A DNA stretch of 64,000 nt from Opitutia bacterium. GTDB taxonomy: Bacteria; Verrucomicrobiota; Verrucomicrobiia; Opitutales; Opitutaceae. The stretch spans positions 1 to 64,000 of the forward strand of contig JACPIT010000001.1 of assembly GCA_016187945.1 (NCBI GenBank), read 5' to 3'. Positions 25,857-33,667 of the stretch are shown here, piece by piece. Position numbers and translations under genes: made by a program. The notes beneath the pieces are model-generated. The model had not been told where the DNA came from, ran no database searches, and saw only the letters and a program-made list of their open reading frames with translations. Numbering within the stretch: position 1 is the stretch's first letter; the number at the start of each line of letters is the position of its first letter.

Positions 25857-28528
25857 CCTCGCCGATCGCTTGCCGAATTTCGTTTGCTGCGCTGCGCTTC
25901 GCGGCGCTGGCGCTGATTCTGCCGCTCGCCGCGCGCGCCGTGCAGCGTCCGCCGGCCGTGCACGAGGCGAATGGGAAACTCGAATACGTCGTCGAGGCGA
26001 ACGGCGATCGCGTGCCGGATTTTTCGAGCGCGGGCTACGCGGGCGGCGGCGTGGCGCTGCCGCTCGTCCCGGCGCGCTTGTCGGTGGCTCCGGCGGAAGG
26101 CGACGATGGCGCACGGATTCAGGCGGCGCTGGACTACGTCGCGAGTTTGCCGGCCGACGCGGACGGTTTTCGCGGCGCGGTGCAGTTGTTGAAAGGGCGT
26201 TACGAATTGTCGGGTCGGCTCACGATTCGCGCGAGCGGCGTCGTCTTGCGCGGCGGCGGTGACGCGACAGTGCTCGTCGCCGTCGGGACGGATCGGCGGG
26301 CATTGGTTTCCGCACGGGGCTCAGCGCATCGCGAGGTCGGCGCGGCAGTGAACCTGAAGGACCGGCGCGTGCCGGTCGGCGCGCGGCAACTGACGGTCGG
26401 GAACGCGAGCGGATTTCGCGTCGGCGACGCGGTGGCGGTCAGCCGGCCGGCGACGCCCGAGTGGCTGCACGCGCTCGGCATGGATGTGGCGCCGGCGCGC
26501 CAGCAATTCGCCTGGAGGCCGGCCGCGATGACGCTGCGGTGGGAGCGGACAATCGTCGCGCGCGACGGCGGCACGCTCACGCTCGACGCCCCGATCACGA
26601 CGGCGCTCGACGCGACGTTCGACAGCGCGACGGTCGCGGTCGTGAAATCCACCGGACGCCTGCGCAAGGTCGGCGTGGAGAACCTGCGGTGCGAATCCGC
26701 GTTTGAAGCGAGCAATCCGCACGACGAGCAGCACGCGTGGGAAGCGGTGCGCTTCGAGCACGTCGAAGATGGTTGGATCGCGAACGTGACGGCGGCGCAT
26801 TTTGCGGGATCGACGTTCGGCATCGGCGCGGGTTGCCGGCGTGTCACGGTGCAGGATTGCGCTTCGATCGCGCCGGTCTCCGAACTCGGCGGCTATCGTC
26901 GGGACACGTTTCACACGAGCGGCGAGCAGACGCTTTTTCTGCGCTGCCGGGCCGAAGACGGTCGCAACGATTTCACTGTCGGCTATCTTGCGGGCGGGCC
27001 GAACGTTTTTCTCGAGTGTCGCGCAGAACGCAGCACCGGCTTCAGCGGCTCGATCGGCAGTTGGGCGTCGGGCATTCTCTTCGACAACGTCACGCTCGAC
27101 GGCGGCACGCTGGAACTGAACAACCGCGAAACGTGGAACCAGGGTGTCGGCTGGGCGGCGGCGAACTCGATGCTCTGGCAATGCTCGGCCCCGGTCGTGA
27201 TCTGCCGCGCGCCGCCGACGGCGCAGAATTGGGCCGACGGCGTGTGGGGGCAATTCGTGGGCGACGGCTACTGGAGCGAGGTGAACGAATTCGTTCACCC
27301 GCAAAGTCTCTACCGAGCGCAGCTCGCGGCGCGGCGCGGCGCGGCGGCGCTCGCCGCGTTGGCGCCGCGCGATTACGCATCGGTGCTGACGACGCGTCCG
27401 CTGGCGGAGGAAATTTCGACCTTGGGCCCTTTGCTGCCGCGTCCGGCCGCCGGCAAACCGCTCGCGCTCAAGGAGAGCGTGCTCACGGTCGGCGGCGAGC
27501 GCTTGGACGGACGCGAATGCGACATCGCGTGGTGGCGTGGCTTTTTGTTGCCCGGTGTGGAAGACACGCGGCCGGCGCTCACGCGTTTTGCTCCCGGCAA
27601 GATCGGGCCGATCCACACCGACGACCTCGACGAGCTGACCGACCGCCTGGCGGCAGAGAAACAGGTGGTGCTGCGTCATCACTACGGGCTGTGGTATGAC
27701 CGGCGTCGGATGGATCACCAGCGGATGCGTCGCGCGGACGGCGACGTCTGGCCGCCGTTTTACGAGCAACCGTTTGCGCGCAGCGGGAAGGGCGCGGCCT
27801 GGGACGGGCTGAGCCGCTACGATCTGACGCGCTACAATCCGTGGTATTTCTCACGCTTGCGCGAGTTCGCCGCGCTCGCGCGCCAGAAGGGGCTCGTGCT
27901 GGTGAACGAAATGTATTTCCAGCACAACATTCTCGAGGCGGGCGCGCATTGGGTCGACTCGCCCTGGCGTCCGACGAACAACATCAACGGCACGCATTTC
28001 ACGGAGCCGCCGCCATTCGACGGCGACACGGTGAAGATGGCGGCGGAGTTCTACGACCTGACCGATCCTGTGTATCGCGCGTTGCACCGCGCCTACATTC
28101 GACAGTGTCTCGCGAACCTGGCCGACCAGCCGAACGTCATCCACACGCTCGGCGCCGAGAACAGCGGTCCGCTGCACTTCATGCAGTTCTGGCTCGACGT
28201 GGTCGCGGAGTGGGAGCGGGAGACGGGCAAGCATCCGCTGATCGCGCTCAGCGCGTGCAAGGACGTGCAGGACGCGATCCTCGCCGATCCGAAGCGCGCC
28301 GCGGTCGTGGACGTGATCGATTTCACTTACTGGTTCCGCACGGCCAAGGGCGACGAGTTTGCGCCGACCGGTGGCACCGATCTCGCACCCCGCCAGCATC
28401 AGCGGCTCTGGAAAAAAGGCCGGCCGAGCGCCGCGTCGATCGCCGCGATGGCCGCGGAGTATCGCGCGAAGTTCCCGGGCAAAGCGATCCTCACCAGCCT
28501 GCCGGAAGCGGGCACCGTTCAACCGTGA
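25853..28528 (+). CDS. Secreted two-domain protein: right-handed beta-helix plus DUF6298-like catalytic-looking domain
   Basis: 891 residues with a signal peptide of about 29 residues. Residues about 45-530 form a pectate-lyase-like parallel beta-helix (GARIQAALDYVASLP, LLKGRYELSGRLTIRASG, VENLRCESAFEASN, VQDCASIAPVSELGG). Residues about 535-891 form a separate TIM-barrel-like region (LRHHYGLWYDRRRMDHQRM, GLVLVNEMYFQHNIL, NVIHTLGAENSGPLHFMQF, IDFTYWFRT) resembling DUF6298. No activity is known to me for this combination. ATG 25853 overlaps the previous stop; the next gene follows by 14 bp. Context suggests action on a pectic polysaccharide. Confidence 0.7.
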   Translation: MTSPIACRISFAALRFAALALILPLAARAVQRPPAVHEANGKLEYVVEANGDRVPDFSSAGYAGGGVALPLVPARLSVAPAEGDDGARIQAALDYVASLPADADGFRGAVQLLKGRYELSGRLTIRASGVVLRGGGDATVLVAVGTDRRALVSARGSAHREVGAAVNLKDRRVPVGARQLTVGNASGFRVGDAVAVSRPATPEWLHALGMDVAPARQQFAWRPAAMTLRWERTIVARDGGTLTLDAPITTALDATFDSATVAVVKSTGRLRKVGVENLRCESAFEASNPHDEQHAWEAVRFEHVEDGWIANVTAAHFAGSTFGIGAGCRRVTVQDCASIAPVSELGGYRRDTFHTSGEQTLFLRCRAEDGRNDFTVGYLAGGPNVFLECRAERSTGFSGSIGSWASGILFDNVTLDGGTLELNNRETWNQGVGWAAANSMLWQCSAPVVICRAPPTAQNWADGVWGQFVGDGYWSEVNEFVHPQSLYRAQLAARRGAAALAALAPRDYASVLTTRPLAEEISTLGPLLPRPAAGKPLALKESVLTVGGERLDGRECDIAWWRGFLLPGVEDTRPALTRFAPGKIGPIHTDDLDELTDRLAAEKQVVLRHHYGLWYDRRRMDHQRMRRADGDVWPPFYEQPFARSGKGAAWDGLSRYDLTRYNPWYFSRLREFAALARQKGLVLVNEMYFQHNILEAGAHWVDSPWRPTNNINGTHFTEPPPFDGDTVKMAAEFYDLTDPVYRALHRAYIRQCLANLADQPNVIHTLGAENSGPLHFMQFWLDVVAEWERETGKHPLIALSACKDVQDAILADPKRAAVVDVIDFTYWFRTAKGDEFAPTGGTDLAPRQHQRLWKKGRPSAASIAAMAAEYRAKFPGKAILTSLPEAGTVQP

Positions 28529-28542
28529 TCCGTTTTCTGAAC

Positions 28543-30150
28543 ATGAAATCCATCCGTTCGCGTTTCCTCTGTCTCGCTGTCCTCCTCTGCGGCGCCCTGT
28601 CGGTTTTCGCGGCGACCTCCGCGACGGTCGAGAAATGGGGTGTTTTCGAACTCGAGTTGAAAGGCCCGGAAGACGGCAATCCGTTCGTCGACGTGCGGCT
28701 GAGCGCAGTGTTCACGAACGGCGCGACGACGCTCGAAGTGCCGGGCTTCTACGACGGCGACGGCGTTTACAGGGTGCGCTTCATGCCGAGCGCCGTCGGC
28801 GAGTGGCGTTACGAGACGAAGAGCAACCGCTGGCCGCTGACGGGCAAGCTCGGGTCGTTCACCGCGACGGCGCCGTCGAAGGGCAATCGCGGGCCGGTGC
28901 GCGTGTTCAACACGTTTCATTTCGCCTACGCGGATGGCACGCCGTTCAAGCAGATCGGCACGACGATCTACAACTGGCTCGACACGCCGGAAGAGGTGCA
29001 GGAGCGGACGCTGCAGACGCTCGCCGCTGCGCCGTTCAACAAGGCGCGCATGCTGATTACGCAGCAGCCGAATCCGTATCAGGGCAAGTTCGCGCCGCCG
29101 CGCTGGCCGTTCGCGGGCAGGCCACCGCACGCGTGGGACTTCACGCGTTTCAATCCGGATTTCTTCCGCCACTACGAGCTGCGCCTCGCGCAACTGCGCG
29201 ACCTCGGCATCGAGGCGGACCTGATTTTGTTCAATCCCTATGGCAAATGGGGCTTCGAAACGATGGACGCGGCGAACGAGGAACGCTACGTCCGCTACGT
29301 CGTCGCGCGCTTCGCGGCGTTCCGCAACGTCTGGTGGTCGCTCGCGAACGAGTTCGATTTTCTGCGCACGAAAACGATGGCCGACTGGGACCGGCTCGGC
29401 GCGCTCGTGCAGGCGTGCGATCCCTACAACCACCTCCGCTCGATCCACAACGGTTCGCTGCTCTACGACCACAACAAGCCGTGGGTCACGCACGTCTCGA
29501 TGCAGAACGGTGCCGCCGTCGAAGAGTCGGGCCGCGCCGAACTGTATCGCGACGTCTGGCGCAAGCCGGTCGTCTACGACGAGGTGAAATACGAGGGAAA
29601 GAGCGAGTATCGCTGGGGAAATTTGTCGGGCGAAGAAATGGTGGACCGCTTCTGGTGCGGCACCGTCGCGGGCACCTACGTCGGCCACGGCGATTATTTC
29701 TTCACGGTCAGCGAAGACACGTTCACGTCGTTCGGCGGCAAGCTGACGGGCGTCAGCGCGCCGCGCCTGGCGTTTCTCCGAAAAATTCTCGAGGATGGTC
29801 CGCCGCAGGGCCTCGATCCGATCGACAAATGGCAGGACCCGAACACCGCGGGCGTGCCGGGAATCTACTACCTCACGTATTTCGGCCGCGAGAAGCCGAC
29901 GGCGTGGACGTTCCAGCTCTACAAGAACGGCGTCGTCGACGGCCAGCGATACAAGGTCGAGGTGATCGACACGTGGGCGATGACGATCACGCCGGTCGAC
30001 GGCGAGTTCGTGACCAGGAAGCTCGACAACTACCATTTCGACGCGAACGGCCGCAGCGTCGCGCTGCCCGGCAAAGCCGGCATGGCGATCCGCGTCACCC
30101 GCCTCGGCGCGGACGGCAAGCCGGTGAAAGTCGAACTGCCGACAGATTGA
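28543..30150 (+). CDS. Secreted DUF5060/DUF4038-type glycoside hydrolase-like protein
   Basis: 535 residues. After a signal peptide (MKSIRSRFLCLAVLLCGALS) comes a DUF5060-like beta domain (VEKWGVFELELKGP, VPGFYDGDGVYRVRFMPS). A TIM barrel of the DUF4038/DUF5605 type follows (FKQIGTTIYNWLDTPEEV, YGKWGFETMD) and then a small C-terminal beta domain. Candidate catalytic glutamates are E270 in WWSLANEFDF (acid/base) and E347 in VVYDEVKYEG (nucleophile), as in clan GH-A retaining enzymes. Specificity is not resolved. The gene sits 14 bp after the beta-helix gene and 2 bp before GH43. Confidence 0.8.
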   Translation: MKSIRSRFLCLAVLLCGALSVFAATSATVEKWGVFELELKGPEDGNPFVDVRLSAVFTNGATTLEVPGFYDGDGVYRVRFMPSAVGEWRYETKSNRWPLTGKLGSFTATAPSKGNRGPVRVFNTFHFAYADGTPFKQIGTTIYNWLDTPEEVQERTLQTLAAAPFNKARMLITQQPNPYQGKFAPPRWPFAGRPPHAWDFTRFNPDFFRHYELRLAQLRDLGIEADLILFNPYGKWGFETMDAANEERYVRYVVARFAAFRNVWWSLANEFDFLRTKTMADWDRLGALVQACDPYNHLRSIHNGSLLYDHNKPWVTHVSMQNGAAVEESGRAELYRDVWRKPVVYDEVKYEGKSEYRWGNLSGEEMVDRFWCGTVAGTYVGHGDYFFTVSEDTFTSFGGKLTGVSAPRLAFLRKILEDGPPQGLDPIDKWQDPNTAGVPGIYYLTYFGREKPTAWTFQLYKNGVVDGQRYKVEVIDTWAMTITPVDGEFVTRKLDNYHFDANGRSVALPGKAGMAIRVTRLGADGKPVKVELPTD

Positions 30151-30152
30151 GC

Positions 30153-31220
30153 ATGCTCACGCATTTCTTTCGGAGCCTGGGTTCGGGGTGGAGCGCGTTG
30201 ACCTCAACGCGCTCAGGCCCGGAGCGTCTTGGGGTCAAGCCGCTCCACCTCGTGCTGTGCGCGCTCGCACTGATGTGTGCGCCGTTTGCGCGGGCGGCTG
30301 ACGGGGAGCCGCTGCCGGAGACCTGTTTCCTCTTCGCCTATTTCTATCACGACAAGGAGGCCGATGGCTTCCGCCTCGCGTGGAGCCGCGACGGCCATGC
30401 GTTCGAGATGTTGAACGCCGGCAAGCCGCTCCTCACACCGACCGCCGGCGAGAAGAAAATCATGCGCGATCCGTGCCTCTACCGCGGACCGGAGGGAACA
30501 TGGCATCTCGTTTGGACCACCGGCTGGACGGGTCGCGACATCGGCTACGCGTCGTCGCGCGACCTCGTGCATTGGTCGGAGCAAAAAACGCTGCCGGTGA
30601 TGGCGCACGAGCCGCAGGCGCAGAATTGCTGGGCGCCGGAGATCGTGTGGGACGACGCGCGGAAGCGTTACCTGATTTTCTGGTCGACGACGATCCTCGG
30701 CCGTTTTCGCGAGACCGAACTCTCCAACAAGCGCCCGGAGCGCAACCACCGCATCTACGCGACGACGACGACGGACTTCGTCACCTTAGAGCCGACGCGT
30801 CTTCTCTACGACGGCGGCTTCAACACGATCGACGCGAACCTGCTGCGCGACGACGATGGCCGCTGGCTGCTGTTTGTGAAGAACGAGACGGTGCAGCCGA
30901 AAACGGAGAAGAACATCCGGATGATCCGCGGCAAGAGCGCCGAGGGGCCGTGGAGCGAGGCATCGCCGCCGCTGACCGGCAACTACTGGGCGGAGGGCCC
31001 GGCAGCGATCAAGGTCGATGGCGAATATCGCGTCTACTTCGACAAACACATGCTCGACGCCATCGGCATGGTGCGCTCGCGCGATCTCGTGCACTGGGAG
31101 GATGTGAGCGAGCGCGTGAAGATGCCCGCGCACGCGCGCCACGGTTGCATCGTGGCAGTCTCGCGCGCCGAGATGGAGAAACTGCTCGCGGTGTGGCCGG
31201 TCGCTTCCGCTCAGCCCTGA
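30153..31220 (+). CDS. Secreted glycoside hydrolase family 43-like protein
   Basis: 355 residues forming a five-bladed propeller. The expected GH43 residues are visible: catalytic-base aspartate D106 in IMRDPCLYR and acid glutamate E163 in CWAPEIVWD, plus the YASSRDLVHWSEQ blade motif. GH43 enzymes remove arabinose, xylose or galactose residues, fitting pectin or hemicellulose breakdown. The signal peptide core (LVLCALALMCAPFARA) is separated from the first residues by a stretch encoded by a family A palindromic element (residues about 12-33). It starts 2 bp after the previous stop, and the MFS gene follows by 4 bp. Confidence 0.85.
   Translation: MLTHFFRSLGSGWSALTSTRSGPERLGVKPLHLVLCALALMCAPFARAADGEPLPETCFLFAYFYHDKEADGFRLAWSRDGHAFEMLNAGKPLLTPTAGEKKIMRDPCLYRGPEGTWHLVWTTGWTGRDIGYASSRDLVHWSEQKTLPVMAHEPQAQNCWAPEIVWDDARKRYLIFWSTTILGRFRETELSNKRPERNHRIYATTTTDFVTLEPTRLLYDGGFNTIDANLLRDDDGRWLLFVKNETVQPKTEKNIRMIRGKSAEGPWSEASPPLTGNYWAEGPAAIKVDGEYRVYFDKHMLDAIGMVRSRDLVHWEDVSERVKMPAHARHGCIVAVSRAEMEKLLAVWPVASAQP
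30187..30250. repeat. Palindromic element family A, copy 3 (in GH43 signal-peptide region)
   Basis: A 64-bp palindrome with ends GGTGGAGCGCGTTGACC and GGGGTCAAGCCGCTCCACCT. On the plus strand it encodes WSALTSTRS...LGVKPLHL in frame. Confidence 0.88.
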
Positions 31221-31224
31221 CGTC

Positions 31225-32496
31225 ATGCCCGCGCACCGAAACTACAAGTGGGCGGTCGTGGGCATGCTGTGGTTCGTCTGCTTTTTCAATTACGCGGACC
31301 GGCAGGCCATCTTCTCGGTCTTCCCGCGGTTGAAAACCGAGTTCGGTTTCGACGCGGTGCAACTCGGCATCATCGGTTCGGCCTTCGCGTGGGTTTATGC
31401 CGCCGGAGCGCCGCTCGCCGGCCTGATCGCTGATCGCATGTCGCGCAAGGTGCTCATCCTCGGAGGGTGCGTTTTCTGGAGTGGCGTGACGATGTTCACC
31501 GGCGCCTGCACGCAGTTTTGGCAATTCGTCACGGTGCGCGCGCTCGAGGGCTTCGGGGAAACATTCTACTTTCCCGCGACGATGTCGCTCGTGAGCGATT
31601 ACCACGATCGCACGACGCGGTCGCGCGCGATGTCGTTTCACCAGTCGAGCGTTTACGCGGGCACGATCGGCGGCAGTTGGCTTGGGGCGTGGTTCGCCGA
31701 GGAGATGGGCTGGCGCGTCGGATTCTTTTTCTTCGGCGGCGCCGGCCTGGTGCTCGCGCTCGTGCTCTGGCGTTTCCTGCGCGAGCCGGTGCGCGGCGAG
31801 GAGGAAGCAAAACCGACCGAGCCGGCACCGAAACCTGCCGGCGTGCGCGAGACGCTGCGCGGCATTTTCCGGACGCCGACGGCGGTGCTCCTCATGCTCG
31901 CCTTCTTGGGCGCGAATCTCGTCGCGACCGTGTTTCTCACCTGGACGCCGACATTCCTGACCGAAAAATTCCATTTTCGGCTCACGACCGCCGGCTTGTC
32001 CGGCTCGGTGTTCATCCATCTCGCCAGCGCGCTGAGCGTGCCGCTCGGCGGCTGGCTGGCCGACAAACTCGCGCGGCGCCTCGCGGGCGGGCGCGTGTTG
32101 GTGCAGGCGATCGGGCTCGTCGTCGGCGCCGGCTTCGTGACGCTGGTCGGGCTCACGACCGATGTCCGCACGCTCCTGATCGCGATGACGATCTTCGGTC
32201 TCTGCAAGGGACTCTACGACGCCAACATCTTCGCCTCGCTCTACGACGTCGTCGAGCCGCGCGCTCGCGCCACCGCGGCGGGAATCATGAACACAGTCGG
32301 GTGGGGCGGCGGCGCGCTCGGCCCGATCGCGGTCGGCGTCGCGACGAAATACGGCCGCCACGCTCGCGACATCGATAACATGAGCGAGGCAATCGCATTC
32401 GGCGGCGCGATCTACGCCGTGAGCGCCGCGTTGCTGTTGCTCGCGGTCTTCGTCTTCGCGCGCCGGGACGTGGCGTCTGCGCCGCAACCTGAGTGA
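31225..32496 (+). CDS. MFS transporter, anion:cation symporter (hexuronate-type) family
   Basis: 423 residues with 12 predicted membrane segments. The N-terminal VCFFNYADRQAIFSVFP and the loop LIADRMSRKVLI are typical of the ACS family, which includes glucuronate/galacturonate (ExuT-like) and sugar-acid carriers. Other segments: RALEGFGETFYFPATMSL, SFHQSSVYAGTIGGSWLGA, GLCKGLYDANIFASLYDVV. Inner membrane; likely imports an acidic sugar released by the adjacent hydrolases. Start ATG 31225, 4 bp after GH43. The next gene is 130 bp downstream across a palindromic element. Confidence 0.88.
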   Translation: MPAHRNYKWAVVGMLWFVCFFNYADRQAIFSVFPRLKTEFGFDAVQLGIIGSAFAWVYAAGAPLAGLIADRMSRKVLILGGCVFWSGVTMFTGACTQFWQFVTVRALEGFGETFYFPATMSLVSDYHDRTTRSRAMSFHQSSVYAGTIGGSWLGAWFAEEMGWRVGFFFFGGAGLVLALVLWRFLREPVRGEEEAKPTEPAPKPAGVRETLRGIFRTPTAVLLMLAFLGANLVATVFLTWTPTFLTEKFHFRLTTAGLSGSVFIHLASALSVPLGGWLADKLARRLAGGRVLVQAIGLVVGAGFVTLVGLTTDVRTLLIAMTIFGLCKGLYDANIFASLYDVVEPRARATAAGIMNTVGWGGGALGPIAVGVATKYGRHARDIDNMSEAIAFGGAIYAVSAALLLLAVFVFARRDVASAPQPE

Positions 32497-32530
32497 TGAA
32501 AAACGAAATGCCCATCGAACGGAAGTTTGG

Positions 32531-32604
32531 GGTAGGGCGGGACCGCTGGGCCCGCCGTGTGGGCGGCATCACGTTCGCGGCGGGCCCAGCGGTCCCGCCC
32601 TACC
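32531..32604. repeat. Palindromic element family D between MFS and sialidase-like genes
   Basis: A 74-bp inverted repeat: GGTAGGGCGGGACCGCTGGG ... CCCAGCGGTCCCGCCCTACC, arms about 27 bp. It occupies most of the 130-bp gap and could form a strong hairpin, possibly attenuating transcription into the downstream genes. Confidence 0.88.
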
Positions 32605-32626
32605 ACAATGTCGGATTCTTCTTCGC

Positions 32627-33667
32627 ATGAAATCGCTCTTCGCACTCGCCCTTCTGCTTCCCATTGCCGCCTCCGCCGCGCCGACCGACGTCATCGTGCG
32701 CTCGGAATTCATCTTCGAAAAAGCGCCATATCCGTCCTGTCATGCGTCGACGATCGCGGAGGTCGGGCCCGGAAAACTCGTCGCGGCGTGGTTCGGTGGC
32801 ACGAAAGAGCGCGCGCCGGACGTCGGCATCTGGGTTGCGCGCTGCGTCGACGGTCGGTGGACCGAAGCCATCGAAGTCGCGAACGGCCTGCAGCCCGATG
32901 GCAAACGCGAGCCCACTTGGAATCCCGTGCTCTTCGCTCCGCCGGACGCGCCGCTCTTCCTTTTCTACAAAGTCGGTCCTTCGCCTTCGAAGTGGTGGGG
33001 CGTGGTCACGACCTCGGCGGACGGCGGCAAAACGTGGAGCAAGCCGACGCGTTTGCCCGAGGGCATTCTCGGGCCGATCAAGAACAAGCCGGTCGTGCTC
33101 GCGGACGGCACGTGGCTTTCGCCGTCGAGCACGGAGGGCAACAAGGAGGGCTGGCTCGTGCATTTCGAGATCTCGCGCGATCGCGGCGCGACGTGGGAAC
33201 GCACGAAGCCAGTGCCGCAGGGGCCGCATTTCGACGCGATTCAGCCGAGCGTGCTCTTCCACGCGGACGGTCGCTTGCAGGCGATCGCGCGCACGCGCCA
33301 GGGCGTGAACGCGCAGACGTGGTCGAAGGACGGCGGGAAAACCTGGTCGCCGCTGACCGCCATCGATCTGCCGAATCCGAATTCCGGCACCGATGCCGTG
33401 ACGCTTGCCGATGGCCGGCAGTTGCTGGTCTACAACCACAGCGGACACCGCGCGAACGAGGCGAAAGGCGATCGCTGGCCGCTCGACGTGGCTCTCTCGC
33501 GCGATGGCGTGCATTGGCAACGTGTGCTCACGCTCGAGACCGAGCCGAACAAGGCCGGCTATGCTTACCCGGCCGTGATCCAGACGCGCGACGGCCTTGT
33601 GCACATCACCTACACATGGGACCGCACGCGCATCAAACACGTCGTGCTCGATCCGACGAAGCTATGA
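32627..33667 (+). CDS. Secreted sialidase-superfamily (BNR repeat) protein
   Basis: 346 residues with a signal peptide (MKSLFALALLLPIAASA) and a complete six-bladed propeller of the BNR_2 type. Features: FIFEKAPYPSCHASTIAE, LVAAWFGGTKERAPDVGIW, two SxDGGKTWS Asp-boxes (TTSADGGKTWSKP, WSKDGGKTWSPL) and a RDRGATWERTKP box. Relatives in plant-glycan loci act on rhamnose- or uronic-acid-containing linkages or are annotated neuraminidases; substrate not determined here. TGA overlaps the ATG of the GH78 gene (ATGA), arguing for joint action with the rhamnosidase. Confidence 0.85.
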   Translation: MKSLFALALLLPIAASAAPTDVIVRSEFIFEKAPYPSCHASTIAEVGPGKLVAAWFGGTKERAPDVGIWVARCVDGRWTEAIEVANGLQPDGKREPTWNPVLFAPPDAPLFLFYKVGPSPSKWWGVVTTSADGGKTWSKPTRLPEGILGPIKNKPVVLADGTWLSPSSTEGNKEGWLVHFEISRDRGATWERTKPVPQGPHFDAIQPSVLFHADGRLQAIARTRQGVNAQTWSKDGGKTWSPLTAIDLPNPNSGTDAVTLADGRQLLVYNHSGHRANEAKGDRWPLDVALSRDGVHWQRVLTLETEPNKAGYAYPAVIQTRDGLVHITYTWDRTRIKHVVLDPTKL

